DNA of 64,000 bases from Hyphomicrobiales bacterium (GCA_900470445.1 UCAU01000030.1:1-64000); one strand, 5' to 3'. Numbered from the stretch's first letter, positions 1 through 9,277 are shown. Numbers and translations are program-made. The notes: generated by a model from the sequence alone, not told the origin.

Positions 1-335
1 CGGGATCGCCTCGCGATGATAGTATTTCTCGACGTCCAGACATGCCGCGAAGCGAACTGCCGCGGGCTGATTTTGGATTCGCATAATATCGGTTCTGGAC
101 CTGCCTCGTGGCGATGCCGTACGTCGTTGTTCAGTCGTACGGCGTATTCCTCGCCAACTCACGCGCGGCTAACTCAGCCAGCCTTTGGAAGAAAGCGCCC
201 GGTTGCTGGCAAACCAGCGGCCGCCAGCGTCCTCAGCAGCGCCGGATCGGTAGCCGGCTCGCCGACGAACGGTGTTAATTGGTCGCACAAGCCATGGGCG
301 TCCCGCCTGTGCGACGTCCTCCACTGGGGCCTCAG
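1..335. other. Left-edge intergenic DNA, no supported gene
   Basis: Open frames here have no recognisable family, start context or codon pattern like the neighbouring genes. The stretch carries one weaker copy (about 76-101) of the dispersed CGCATAATATGCGG-type motif described elsewhere in this annotation. Confidence 0.5.
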
Positions 336-680
336 CTACTGGCTATCGGTCAGCTCTGCCTCGACGGCCTTGGTGATGCCGTCCAATTCGCTTCGCACTG
401 TCTTCCACACAAAGGCGCTGGCCACGTCTTCATAGTCGTGGCGGTATATATTGCCGGCGCCGGCGATGCTCGCCCAAGGCACATGAGGATGACGCCGCTT
501 CATGTCCTCCGGCAACCGGCACGACGCCTCTGAGATGATCTCCAGGCAACGGGTGACCGCATAGACCGCCATGGCGTTGTCGGCGAAGGCGTCAGGCGTC
601 TGGTCGGCCAGAAACTGCCGCGCCAAGACAATGTTATGCTTGATGGTGGCCAGGACCCGCTGCGCGTCCTTAGAAGGCAT
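336..680 (-). CDS. hepT: HepT-like (DUF86) toxin of a MntA/HepT pair
   Basis: This is a small all-alpha HEPN protein of 114 residues, the usual family length. The RHDY tetrad at residues 80-83 matches the conserved H-x-Y segment of HepT RNase toxins. The family arginine that normally sits a few residues earlier appears as the R directly before the histidine, in the GNxxRHxY arrangement common in alphaproteobacterial members. I chose the ATG at 680, which overlaps the stop of the upstream nucleotidyltransferase by 11 bases; an alternative upstream start lies at 713. Known family biology: HepT cleaves RNA and is silenced when MntA adds AMP groups to its active-site tyrosine. Function here is inferred from family and gene order. 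Confidence 0.8.
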   Translation of the reverse strand: MPSKDAQRVLATIKHNIVLARQFLADQTPDAFADNAMAVYAVTRCLEIISEASCRLPEDMKRRHPHVPWASIAGAGNIYRHDYEDVASAFVWKTVRSELDGITKAVEAELTDSQ

Positions 681-966
681 AAATGGCTTCGTTGACCGCA
701 GCCGGTTTGACATAGGGCTTCAACGCGGCACGATCGACCACATCGACGGGGCCATCGAAGAGTGCGGCAATGTAGTCCTTGAGGCCGACATATTCGAACA
801 CGCCAAGCATGGTATTCGGGTCTAGCTCGATCATGATGTCAATGTCGCTGTCCGGGCGCGCTTCGTCACGTGCGAGCGAGCCGAATAGCGCAGCATGCTG
901 CACACCCTTCCGCTCGAGCTCAGCACGGTGTTGTTTTAACATGGCAATGACAGTGCGCTTGTTCAT
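670..966 (-). CDS. mntA: MntA-like nucleotidyltransferase antitoxin
   Basis: A minimal nucleotidyltransferase of 98 residues with the signature G29-S30 followed by D41-x-D43, the metal-binding motif of the MNT fold. The ATG at 966 is preferred over a GTG at 1002, because the extra 12 residues are not family-like. The gene overlaps the downstream HepT gene, as expected for a co-translated pair. In characterised type VII systems MntA AMPylates HepT and so neutralises it. The order antitoxin then toxin and the overlap support a functional module; no defence genes flank it. Confidence 0.82.
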   Translation of the reverse strand: MNKRTVIAMLKQHRAELERKGVQHAALFGSLARDEARPDSDIDIMIELDPNTMLGVFEYVGLKDYIAALFDGPVDVVDRAALKPYVKPAAVNEAIYAF

Positions 967-1213
967 GGTCCTAAAATAGCGCGTCGCGACCCAGTTTTCC
1001 ACTCAAAACCCCATTTTGCGGCACCAATCCTTCCCCTAGGGCGTGACTAGCCGCGCGTCAGGGCGCGGCCGCAGCATTCGCATAGTATGCCGGTCGGGGA
1101 TGGCAACTACCGACCCCAGCCTCCACCCCGACGCCGAAGCTCGCAACGCGGACTGGTAGCTCTTAGGGGCTCGCGGCGCACCCTTGAACGGCAGGAATGG
1201 GACGTGATGCGGT

Positions 1214-2128
1214 CTAGTTCGTCGGCCGGGGGGCGGCGTTCAGGCGACCCAAATTGGAGCGGTTTTTGGTACGCCACTCGGATGGAGCCAATCCCGTTGA
1301 CTTGCGGAATTGCGCGGAGAAATGAAACGGGGAACTGTAACCTAGGTAGCCTGCAATGGCCTTGATTGAACGGTCGGAGTTTCTGAGAAGTTCACAAGCC
1401 CGGCGAATGCGCACATCGGTCTGATATTGCTTGAGCGAAACGCCGATATGCTCGCGAAACAGTCGGCGCAATGTCGAATAGCTCACGCCAAGATTGCGGG
1501 CGATCGTGTCAAGAACAGCGGTTTCTCCGCTTTTTTCCATCAAGGCTCGCCTTGCTTGCTCCACGAGGCGGACATGCCCTTGGCCGGCCACGTCCCTCAA
1601 CTGGCACAACCGGGCCAGCAATTGCAGTCCCAGAGTGGACAGAGTTGGTTGGTGCGCTAACGCGTCCTCTCGCGCCAATCGGTGGATAAGGGTAAAGACC
1701 TGGGCGTCTTGGTCGTCCGCATGCCAGATGGGTGTTTCGAGCGACAGCACGCCGATGTCGAGCACCTTGTCAAAGGCCGGGCCGCGGCACTCAATCCAAC
1801 TCTCGACCCAGCCCGTGTCAGGATCGGGGGCGAAACGATGCCAGACGCCGGGAAACATCAGGATGATGTCGCCCGCCTTCACTTCATGCACAAGGCCGGG
1901 ATCTGGCGCCGATTGCAGCTTGCCGCGCCCCTCGCTGATCAACGCAAACTGGTAGGCCTGCAGTGTCCGGCCCTTCTCCCATTTAAAGTGATGGTCGTCG
2001 GGGTGGCGAGCTGGCGGATAGGCCGAACCGGGCGGTATCCGCGTGTATCCGGTTGACAGGGCGGTGCATCCCAGAGCTTCACACAGCGCATTATCCGCCA
2101 AATAGGTAAAGTAGTCTGTCTCATTCAT
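1214..2128 (-). CDS. AraC-family transcriptional regulator
   Basis: A 304-residue AraC/XylS-type activator. Residues about 30-110 look like the jelly-roll ligand-binding arm (PPGSAYPP, AGDIILMFPGVWHRF). The last 100 residues carry the double helix-turn-helix, with ARNLGVSYSTLRRLF and the second-helix IKAIAGYLGYSSPFHFSAQFR block. It is divergent from the AraA-like isomerase gene and its importer, so it most likely activates that operon in response to the imported sugar. The ATG at 2128 lies just ahead of the GATCA repeats in the shared promoter region. Confidence 0.9.
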   Translation of the reverse strand: MNETDYFTYLADNALCEALGCTALSTGYTRIPPGSAYPPARHPDDHHFKWEKGRTLQAYQFALISEGRGKLQSAPDPGLVHEVKAGDIILMFPGVWHRFAPDPDTGWVESWIECRGPAFDKVLDIGVLSLETPIWHADDQDAQVFTLIHRLAREDALAHQPTLSTLGLQLLARLCQLRDVAGQGHVRLVEQARRALMEKSGETAVLDTIARNLGVSYSTLRRLFREHIGVSLKQYQTDVRIRRACELLRNSDRSIKAIAGYLGYSSPFHFSAQFRKSTGLAPSEWRTKNRSNLGRLNAAPRPTN

Positions 2129-2130
2129 GT

Positions 2131-2231
2131 GATCAATTTTCGTATGGAACAGATCATTTCACGAAAAGCGTAGCGGGTTCTCGCTGTCCGGGCGAGTGTT
2201 AAGGTCCAATCCAAGATCAATTTTTGAATGA
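2131..2231. promoter_or_regulatory. Direct repeats in divergent AraC/isomerase promoter
   Basis: Two near-identical blocks, GATCAATTTTCG at 2131 and GATCAATTTTTG at 2215, lie in the same orientation. A shorter relative (GATCATTTCACG) lies at about 2152. AraC-family proteins bind direct repeats, so these are the best visible operator candidates. Assignment is inference. Confidence 0.4.
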
Positions 2232-2284
2232 GAGCGCCAAAGGCGCCATTGCGGCTTCATCTGTCGCAGTATCGGGAGAGGACC

Positions 2285-3736
2285 ATGCAATCTGGAGCGG
2301 AGCTTCGGCATGCCCATAGGCCGCTCAAGGTGGGCCTGTTCGGCATAGGCCTCGATGCCTATTGGCCGCAGTTTGAAGGTCTCAAAAGCCGCCTCGAATC
2401 CTATGTTGAAACGGTCGCGACCAAGCTGGCGCGGCCTGGCGTCGAGATCGTCAATCTGGGTCTGATCGACGCCGCCCCGCAGGCGGTCGAAGCGGGTCAT
2501 CGGTTCCGCGAGGCCGATGTGGACGTCATATTCCTTTATGTCACGACCTATGCGCTGTCATCGACAGTCCTCCCGGTCGTCCGCCGCGCCGGCGTGCCTG
2601 TCGTGGTGCTCAATCTGCAGCCCCAGCGGTCCATCGATTATGGCGCCTTCAATGCCATGAAAAACCGAACCCGCATGACCGGTGAGTGGCTGGCCTATTG
2701 CGCGGCCTGCCCGGTACCCGAAATCATCAATGTGTTCAACCGGTCCGGGATTGCCGCCCACCAGGTGACGGGCGTGCTGGAGGGCGATGCCCATGTCGAC
2801 GGCGAAGTCGAGGACTGGATCGAGGCTGCCCGCGTCGCCCATGTTATGGCACATAATCGCCTCGGCCTGATGGGCCATTATTACAATGGCATGCTCGACA
2901 TTTATTCGGACCTGACTGTCCAGTCGGCGGCCTTCGGCACAGTGGTCGATTTTCTCGAAATGGACGAGCTGGCCCAGATCCGGCGCGAGCTCCAGGCCGC
3001 CGAAATCGACGCCATGCTGGTTCGCATCCACGCCGAATTCTATATAGAGCCCGATTGCGATCCGGCCGAACTGCGCCGCGCGGCGGCCACGGCAGCGGCG
3101 CTCCAGAAACTGGTCGTGGCGCATGACCTGGGCTCGATGGCCTATTTCTATGTCTCGGTTCCCGGCCATGAACACGAAGATCTCATTTCGTCGGTGATCC
3201 TAGGCTGCTCGCTGCTGACGGCGAGCGGCGTTCCGGTTGCCGGCGAATATGAAATCAAGAATGCCCACGCCATGAAAATCATGGATGCCTTCGGCGTTGG
3301 GGGATCCTTCACCGAATACTACGCCATCGACTTCGACGACGATGTGGTCCTGATGGGCCACGACGGCCCCGGCCACCCCAGAATAGCCCAGGGTAAGACC
3401 AAGGTCCGCCCGCTGGAAGTCTATCATGGCAAGGTGGGTAAGGGCGTGTCGGTGGAAATGTCAGTGCGCCACGGGCCGGTAACGCTGCTGTCGGTCATTG
3501 AGCGCGACGGGCGGGCCGAATTGCTGGTCGCCGAGGGCGAGTCGGTGCCCGGCGCGATCCTGGAAATCGGCAATACCAATAGCCGCTATCGCTTCGCCAA
3601 TGGCGCCCGCGCTTTCACCGAGGCCTGGAATGCCGCCGGTCCTGCGCATCACTGCGCAGTCGGCGTGGGCCACATTGCGGGCCGGATCGAGAAACTGGCG
3701 AAACTGCTGAATCTGAAATTCACGCGGGTCGTCTGA
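2285..3736 (+). CDS. L-arabinose/L-fucose isomerase-family protein
   Basis: A 483-residue cytoplasmic sugar isomerase-like protein. The start is the ATG at 2285, preceded by GGGAGAGGA; an upstream in-frame start at 2228 is less likely. The AraA/FucI fold is suggested by an N-terminal Rossmann-like region (KVGLFGIGLDAYW). C-terminal acidic and histidine residues sit in the expected places for the metal site: GEYEIKNA, FTEYYAIDFDDD, GHDGPGH and a final HHCAVGVGH. It heads an operon with an RbsBAC-type importer. The family interconverts aldoses and ketoses. Overall identity to classical AraA looks low, so the substrate (pentose or deoxyhexose) is not known. Confidence 0.75.
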   Translation: MQSGAELRHAHRPLKVGLFGIGLDAYWPQFEGLKSRLESYVETVATKLARPGVEIVNLGLIDAAPQAVEAGHRFREADVDVIFLYVTTYALSSTVLPVVRRAGVPVVVLNLQPQRSIDYGAFNAMKNRTRMTGEWLAYCAACPVPEIINVFNRSGIAAHQVTGVLEGDAHVDGEVEDWIEAARVAHVMAHNRLGLMGHYYNGMLDIYSDLTVQSAAFGTVVDFLEMDELAQIRRELQAAEIDAMLVRIHAEFYIEPDCDPAELRRAAATAAALQKLVVAHDLGSMAYFYVSVPGHEHEDLISSVILGCSLLTASGVPVAGEYEIKNAHAMKIMDAFGVGGSFTEYYAIDFDDDVVLMGHDGPGHPRIAQGKTKVRPLEVYHGKVGKGVSVEMSVRHGPVTLLSVIERDGRAELLVAEGESVPGAILEIGNTNSRYRFANGARAFTEAWNAAGPAHHCAVGVGHIAGRIEKLAKLLNLKFTRVV

Positions 3737-3767
3737 CCCGTGGCAGAATAAACAGGAGGAGAACGAC

Positions 3768-4784
3768 ATGACTATTCTGAGGAGACTACGGCCGGTGGCC
3801 GCTGCGGTTGCCATGGTGGGCATCATGCCCGCCATGGCCCAGGATGCAGGCATCACCCCGCCACCCGAAGTGGCGCAATTCGCGCCTGTCGAAGCGGGCA
3901 GCGGCGACGGTCTCACTATCGGCTTCACCCAGCTCGGCCTGGGTGTGCCCTTCACCGAGGCCCTGCAAAAAGGCATGGTCGCGGCCGCCGAAACATCGGG
4001 CATCAATCTCGTCACCTGCGATTCAAAGTTCGACGCCGCCGCGGCGCTCGACTGTGCCCGCCAGTTCAGGACGCAGAATGTCGACGGCCTTGTAACCTTC
4101 CAGGCCGACGCAGCGGCCGCTGCGAATATCTGTGCCGAGGGGCCGCAGGTTCCCGTCATCGCCATCGATATCGAGCAGCAACCCTGCCAGACGGCCTTTG
4201 TCGGCGCCGCCAACGTCTATGCCGGTGAAATCGTCGGCTATGCGCTCGGCCAGTATTTCAAGGAGAACTTTGACTGCCAGTATGACGCATGGTTGTCACT
4301 GGAATCCCTGGCCGTTGGCGTGGTCAACGACATGCGCATGGGCGGCATGCGTGACGGCTTCGCCAAGGTCTGTGGCGACGTGCAGAATGCCCGCATAATC
4401 GATACCGGTGCCGGCGGTCAGGCCGACACAGCCCAGCGTCAGGTCACCGATACGCTGACTGCGCTGCCTGGCGCCCAGCGCGTCATCGTGGTCGGCATCA
4501 ACGAAGACGTGATCACCGGCGCTCTGGCCGCCGCACGCTCGCAGAACCGCACGGAAAACCTCTATCTAGGCGTGCAGAACTTCGATCCCGGCAATTGCCA
4601 GATATGGACGGCGCCACATTTCATCGCGTCGGCCGCGTACTTTCCGGAAAAGTATGCCGAACTGATCATCCCCAACATCATAAAGGCCGTGAAGGGCGAG
4701 AGCATTGCCGACCAAATTCTCGTGCCGCACGAGGTGATCACCCCCGAGAACATGAAGCAGTTCTACCCTGAGCTGAGCTGCTGA
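3768..4784 (+). CDS. Sugar ABC transporter periplasmic binding protein (RbsB class)
   Basis: A type I periplasmic-binding protein of 338 residues, with a signal peptide ending in PAMA before Gln at about residue 25. The mature part has the two-lobed fold pattern of ribose/galactose binders, with IGFTQLGLGVPFTEALQKGM near the start and VIVVGINED in the second lobe. Cysteine pairs (CDSKFDAAAALDCAR, CAEGPQ) are unusual and could form disulfides. A strong GGAGGAG ribosome site precedes the start. It delivers sugar to the ATPase and permease that follow after one base. Confidence 0.87.
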   Translation: MTILRRLRPVAAAVAMVGIMPAMAQDAGITPPPEVAQFAPVEAGSGDGLTIGFTQLGLGVPFTEALQKGMVAAAETSGINLVTCDSKFDAAAALDCARQFRTQNVDGLVTFQADAAAAANICAEGPQVPVIAIDIEQQPCQTAFVGAANVYAGEIVGYALGQYFKENFDCQYDAWLSLESLAVGVVNDMRMGGMRDGFAKVCGDVQNARIIDTGAGGQADTAQRQVTDTLTALPGAQRVIVVGINEDVITGALAAARSQNRTENLYLGVQNFDPGNCQIWTAPHFIASAAYFPEKYAELIIPNIIKAVKGESIADQILVPHEVITPENMKQFYPELSC

Positions 4785-4785
4785 T

Positions 4786-6288
4786 ATGACACAGACGAGC
4801 TTTCTCTCCGTCCGCGGAATTAGAAAGTCGTTCGGTCCGGTCAAGGTCCTCCATGGGGTGGACCTTGACCTGCCCGCCGGCACTGTGACCGCCCTTCTGG
4901 GCGAGAATGGTGCCGGCAAATCGACCTTCGTGCGCATCCTGGCCGGCGACCATCAGGCCGATGAAGGCACGATCGAGATCGAGGGCCGGCCCGTAAGTTT
5001 TCGTACTGTGGCGCAGTCCCGCAATGCCGGTATCCGTCTGATTGCCCAGGAAATCGCCGACGCGCCGACGCTGACCGTCGCCGAGAATATTTCGCTTGGG
5101 GCGCCGCCCAATCGCTTCGGCTTCGTCGATTTCAAGGCGACGCGCGATCGTGCTCGCAAGGCGCTGGACGCATTGGGCTCGGACCTGCCGCTCGATGCCA
5201 AGGTCGCAGACCTGCGACTGGGCGAACGTCAGATCGTGGAAATTGCGCGGGCCACGGCGGGCGCCTCGCGCTGCCTCATTTTCGATGAGCCCACAGCCGC
5301 CCTTTCCGATGCCGAAACCCGCCGGCTCTTTAAGCTGATCGAGCGCATGCGCGGCCAGGGTGTCGCCATCCTCTATATCACTCACCGGCTCGATGAGGTC
5401 TTTGCCCTTGCCGATCGAGTGTTGGTGCTGCGCGACGGCCGTGTTTCCATGGACGCCAAAGTCTCCGAAACCGACCAGGCCTCAGTCGTCACGGCGATGG
5501 TGGGGCGCGCCATCACCACCCATCACGACCGCTACGCCTACCAGGCTTCAGGCCAGGCAGAGCTTGTCAGCGTGCGGGGCCTTAGCGCCGAGGCCTTTGC
5601 CGATATCGACCTTGATGTCGCTCCTGGCGAAATCGTCGGCCTCTATGGAAAGGTGGGCTCCGGCGTTCCCGAACTCGCCGGCGCCATCTTCGGCGCCCAG
5701 CCGCATTCAGCGGGTGAAATTCGAATTGAAGGACAGCCCGTTCGGTTCCGCCATCCCCGCCAAGCTATTGCACGCGGTGTTGGATACCTGCCGGCCGACC
5801 GCGCCAGCGAAGGTCTGCTGCGCTCCCGTACGGTGGCCGAAAACCTCGCCGCGCCAAGCTGGCGACGCCTTGCCCGAGGTGGCTTCATCGGCCGCACAAT
5901 AGAATCCACCGTTTTCGGTCGCTGGCACAAAACCTTGAAGGTCCGCTCGCGCCCCGATGGGCTGGAAAAGATCCTGACCCTATCGGGCGGCAACCAGCAA
6001 AAGGTCCTCCTGGGACGCTGGCTCGAGGCCGGCTCGAGGCTCCTGCTGCTGGTTGAGCCAACGCGCGGCGTCGATGTCGGCGCGAGGCAGGAAATCTATC
6101 AGGTGCTACGCGACCTTGCCCGGGAGGGTCATGGCATCCTGATTGCCAGTTCCGACTACGAAGACATCACCGAAGCGGCGACCCGTGCCCTGGTTATGGT
6201 ACGGGGACGGATCGTGGCGCATATCGACCAGAACGACATTTCAACGGCGCGGCTCACCGAAGCTGCGGGAGGGGGCGCACATGCCTGA
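4786..6288 (+). CDS. Sugar ABC transporter ATPase, duplicated (RbsA/AraG class)
   Basis: A 500-residue protein with two fused nucleotide-binding domains. Domain 1 is canonical: Walker A GENGAGKST at 39-47, a signature beginning LGERQ near 146, and Walker B IFDEPTAAL near 166-172. Domain 2 has the usual degenerate Walker A (YGKVGSG at 287-293) and a good LSGGNQQ signature at 399-405. Its Walker B reads LLLLVEPTRGVDVG, so the usual aspartate before the glutamate (position 423) is valine. RbsA-type proteins normally hydrolyse ATP mainly in one domain, so the change may be tolerated. It begins one base after the binding-protein stop and overlaps the permease gene by 8 bases. Confidence 0.9.
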   Translation: MTQTSFLSVRGIRKSFGPVKVLHGVDLDLPAGTVTALLGENGAGKSTFVRILAGDHQADEGTIEIEGRPVSFRTVAQSRNAGIRLIAQEIADAPTLTVAENISLGAPPNRFGFVDFKATRDRARKALDALGSDLPLDAKVADLRLGERQIVEIARATAGASRCLIFDEPTAALSDAETRRLFKLIERMRGQGVAILYITHRLDEVFALADRVLVLRDGRVSMDAKVSETDQASVVTAMVGRAITTHHDRYAYQASGQAELVSVRGLSAEAFADIDLDVAPGEIVGLYGKVGSGVPELAGAIFGAQPHSAGEIRIEGQPVRFRHPRQAIARGVGYLPADRASEGLLRSRTVAENLAAPSWRRLARGGFIGRTIESTVFGRWHKTLKVRSRPDGLEKILTLSGGNQQKVLLGRWLEAGSRLLLLVEPTRGVDVGARQEIYQVLRDLAREGHGILIASSDYEDITEAATRALVMVRGRIVAHIDQNDISTARLTEAAGGGAHA

Positions 6289-7267
6289 ACAGGTTCAATC
6301 CAGCACTGCCGGCCAGATCGCCGAGGCGCCGCGCTCGCGTATCCGCATGAAGGGTCCCGAGTGGGGCGCGCTGCTCATCTTCCTGCTGGCCGAGATCGTG
6401 TTCTTCACGATCAACTCCCCCTATTTTCTGTCCTGGCCAAATATCGTCAACATCATCACCGCGTTGTCTATAACCGGCATCTTGGCCGCGGGTGGCACCA
6501 TTCTGCTGATCGCCGGCCAGTTCGACCTGTCGGTTGGTAGCGGTACTGCCTTCGTGGCGCTGATGTTCGCCTTGGCGGCCCAAACACTTGGCATTCCGGC
6601 TGCGCTGATCGTCGCAATGCTGATCGGTGCGGGCATTGGCGTGCTCAACGGTTTCCTCGTCACGGTGGTCGGCGTCAATGCGCTGATCACCACGCTTGGC
6701 ACGCTGGCCATTTTCCGTGGCCTGACCCTCTCCATCGGCGGCGCCAGCTCGGTGCGCATCAATGGCTTTGACTGGGCCATTGCCCGTCCGTTCTTCGATA
6801 TCCCCGTTTCAGCGCTGGTCTTCGTCGTCATCGCCGTTGTCGTCGGCATCGTCCTGGCGCGGACCGTATTCGGCCGCACCATCTATGCCATCGGCGCTAA
6901 TGAGAATGCCGCCCGCCTGGTAGGCGTTCGCACCAAGGGCACGCTGTTCGCGGGCTTTGTCATCTCAGGCCTCTGCATGGCCGTGACGGGGCTGGTCAGT
7001 GCCTCCCAGCTTGGATCGACTTCGGGCACCACCGGCACTGGCCTCGAGCTGGCAGTCGTCACCGCCATCATTCTGGGGGGCACGTCGCTCAAGGGCGGCA
7101 CGGGCAGCATGTTCGGCACAGTGCTCGGCCTGTTGATCGTTGGCGTGCTCAACAACGGCATGACGCTAATGAATATCAATTCCACCTGGCAACAGGTCGC
7201 AGCCGGCACCCTACTGATCCTTGCCGTATCCTTTGATCAGATTCGTCAGCGCTTCATTCGCGCTTGA
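6281..7267 (+). CDS. Sugar ABC transporter permease (RbsC class)
   Basis: A 328-residue polytopic membrane protein of the BPD_transp_2 type. The start is the ATG at 6281, which overlaps the ATPase stop; the open frame extends upstream but only as a shadow of the ATPase gene. It has about eight to ten hydrophobic segments. The family block AGQFDLSVGSGTAFVALMF lies after the second helix, the EAA-like segment runs GANENAARLVGVRTK, and LGGTSLKGGTGSMFGT is near the end, as in RbsC and XylH. It forms the channel of the importer encoded by the two genes before it. Confidence 0.9.
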   Translation: MPEQVQSSTAGQIAEAPRSRIRMKGPEWGALLIFLLAEIVFFTINSPYFLSWPNIVNIITALSITGILAAGGTILLIAGQFDLSVGSGTAFVALMFALAAQTLGIPAALIVAMLIGAGIGVLNGFLVTVVGVNALITTLGTLAIFRGLTLSIGGASSVRINGFDWAIARPFFDIPVSALVFVVIAVVVGIVLARTVFGRTIYAIGANENAARLVGVRTKGTLFAGFVISGLCMAVTGLVSASQLGSTSGTTGTGLELAVVTAIILGGTSLKGGTGSMFGTVLGLLIVGVLNNGMTLMNINSTWQQVAAGTLLILAVSFDQIRQRFIRA

Positions 7268-7275
7268 GACCCCTC

Positions 7276-8991
7276 ATGCCTACAAATCGGACCCATCGCA
7301 TCCTCGATTCCGTCGACATGCCCATGCGAGACGGCTGTCTGCTGCGTGCCGACATCTGGCTCCCGGCCGGGGAGGGACCCTGGCCCGTCCTGCTGCAGCG
7401 CACGCCCTATCGCAAGGAAGACGCCTTCGGCACGCAGCATATCTCGGCCATGGACTTCATGGTGGCGCTACGGCGCGGCTATGCCATTGTGCTGCAGGAC
7501 ACCCGCGGCCGCTATGGGTCGGAGGGCGATTTCGAGCCCTTCGTTCATGAGCTGGATGACGGCATCGACACCATTGCCTGGCTGGCTGTGCAGGATTTCT
7601 GCAATGGCGAGGTCGTCATGTTTGGCGCCTCCTACGTCGGGGCAACCCAAGTTCTCGCGGCCGCCGGCAATCCCGAGGCGCTGGTGGCCATCTCGCCGCA
7701 TTTGACCACGGCCCGTCATGGCGAGACCTGGAGTTATCGGGGTGGCGCCATCGAGCTCGGCTTCCTGCTCCTCTGGATCATAGAGAGCCTAGGTTGCACC
7801 GATCTCGAGCGCCGGTTCGCCGATATGCCGGCAGCCGAAGCCCAACGTGCGCGCCAGCTGCTTGCGGCCTTCCAGCAGGACCCGCAGTCTGCCTTTGCAC
7901 GCCTGCCCGTATTCGACGACGATCTCGCTGCGCTCGCGCCCTATGCGCGGGAATGGTTCGACTCGGCGCGGGCCACAGCGGCGCCGAACGCTCGCGAACA
8001 TCTCGACACCCTGGCCCAGACCCGCCAGCCGGCCTTGGTCAGCTGCGGCTGGAATGACCTGTTTGTTGAGGGCTCGCTCGAATTGTTCCAGACGTTGCGC
8101 TCCCGCTGGACCGATGCCGCGGAGGTGCCCGACCGGCTGATCATCGGACCATGGTCGCACGGCAATCCCACCGACTGGCAGGGCGATTTCTGGCACGGCT
8201 ATGCTGCCTCGACCGCCGGTTTGGCAGAGAAGCAGCTCGATTTCTTTGATGCCGTACGGAACAGGAAACTGCCGAAACTGCCAGTCGTCACATACTTCCG
8301 TTCGGGCTCCAATACCTGGCATGACGCGCCGGACTGGCCGTTGCCAAATGGCGAAGTCCGCCCGTATTTCCTAACCGCGGACGGGCTGGACACTGTGATG
8401 TCACAGAACGAATGGCATCGGATATTCGTGTCCGATCCCCTCGATCCAGTACCAACTGTCGGCGGCGCCAATTTCCTGCCCGGACTGCTGTCAGGTCGCA
8501 ATTCGGCGTCAAAAGATCAGGCTGAATTGGAGAGCCGAAGCGATGTGATCACCTTCACATCGGCACCAATCAGAGACGACCTAGAGGTGACCGGACTTGT
8601 GGAGACCGTGATTTGGGTGTCCTCAACCGGAGCAAGTGCCGATTGGACCGCCCGACTGTGTGTGGTCGCTCCAACAGGCAAAAGCTTTGGACTCGTAGAT
8701 GGAATTTTCCGGCAGGCGAGGGCTAGCGAGAGCCCTGCGGAAATCCGGGTGCGGCTCGGCCACGTCAGTCATCTCTTTCCGGCCGGTTCCCGCCTGAGAC
8801 TCCAGATTGCCTCGTCCAACTTCCCGCGCTTTGATCGCAATCCGCAATCGGGTCGCCCGGCTCATCTTGCAACCTCATCTGAATTTCTCGCCAGTGACCA
8901 CCGTATCCACGGCGGCCCGTCAATGCAGACGCGGTTGCTGCTGCCAACGGTCATTACGCCCGCTTCTGGTGTAAATGAAGCCTCGCACTGA
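7276..8991 (+). CDS. CocE/NonD-family alpha/beta hydrolase (S15 class)
   Basis: A 571-residue hydrolase of the X-Pro dipeptidyl-peptidase/cocaine-esterase family. The catalytic triad is visible: the nucleophile in GASYVG (S119), aspartate in GWND (D261) and histidine in GPWSH (H295). The spacing is close to the known CocE triad. The C-terminal jelly-roll domain follows, with HVSHLFPAGSRLRLQIASSNFPRF. No signal peptide is seen, so it is probably cytoplasmic. It follows the sugar permease with an 8-base gap, making it the last gene of a sugar-import operon. A role in removing acyl or ester groups from the imported compound is a guess from context. The ATG at 7276 is preferred over a TTG at 7264. 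Confidence 0.87.
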   Translation: MPTNRTHRILDSVDMPMRDGCLLRADIWLPAGEGPWPVLLQRTPYRKEDAFGTQHISAMDFMVALRRGYAIVLQDTRGRYGSEGDFEPFVHELDDGIDTIAWLAVQDFCNGEVVMFGASYVGATQVLAAAGNPEALVAISPHLTTARHGETWSYRGGAIELGFLLLWIIESLGCTDLERRFADMPAAEAQRARQLLAAFQQDPQSAFARLPVFDDDLAALAPYAREWFDSARATAAPNAREHLDTLAQTRQPALVSCGWNDLFVEGSLELFQTLRSRWTDAAEVPDRLIIGPWSHGNPTDWQGDFWHGYAASTAGLAEKQLDFFDAVRNRKLPKLPVVTYFRSGSNTWHDAPDWPLPNGEVRPYFLTADGLDTVMSQNEWHRIFVSDPLDPVPTVGGANFLPGLLSGRNSASKDQAELESRSDVITFTSAPIRDDLEVTGLVETVIWVSSTGASADWTARLCVVAPTGKSFGLVDGIFRQARASESPAEIRVRLGHVSHLFPAGSRLRLQIASSNFPRFDRNPQSGRPAHLATSSEFLASDHRIHGGPSMQTRLLLPTVITPASGVNEASH

Positions 8992-9067
8992 TGTCTGAAA
9001 TGGGGCCGGAAGGGGACTGACGGCTTTTAGCGAAATGCCGTCGACAGCGGACTAGCCACCTTCGGCG

Positions 9068-9277
9068 TTAAGGACTGAGATTTTTATCCGCCCAGGCGGG
9101 ACTGCCGAGCAGACGGCGCAGCTGTTGGGGCAGCGGCGCCAGTGCGGTGGCATCGACGACCCAGAGGCCAACGCTGCGGTCGGCCACTTCCAGCGCGACG
9201 ACATTCTCTGCGCTGGGCAGTTCGCCATCCATGATGTCCAAGCTACCGTCGTCTGTCAGCGCGAAGCTCCAGATCAT
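9068..9277 (-). CDS. Small hypothetical protein
   Basis: A 69-residue frame whose ATG overlaps the TGA of the preceding frame on the same strand (ATGA). Such overlaps are typical of translationally coupled genes and are the main support for it being real. The sequence is acidic at the start (LTDDGSLDIMDGELPS) and has no motif I recognise. It could also be the tail of a decayed larger gene. Confidence 0.3.
   Translation of the reverse strand: MIWSFALTDDGSLDIMDGELPSAENVVALEVADRSVGLWVVDATALAPLPQQLRRLLGSPAWADKNLSP

Noticed and set aside
9019..9042. Terminator after the CocE-type gene
   Set aside because: A GACGGC/GCCGTC stem is only 6 bp with a 12-base loop and no T-run, too weak to call.
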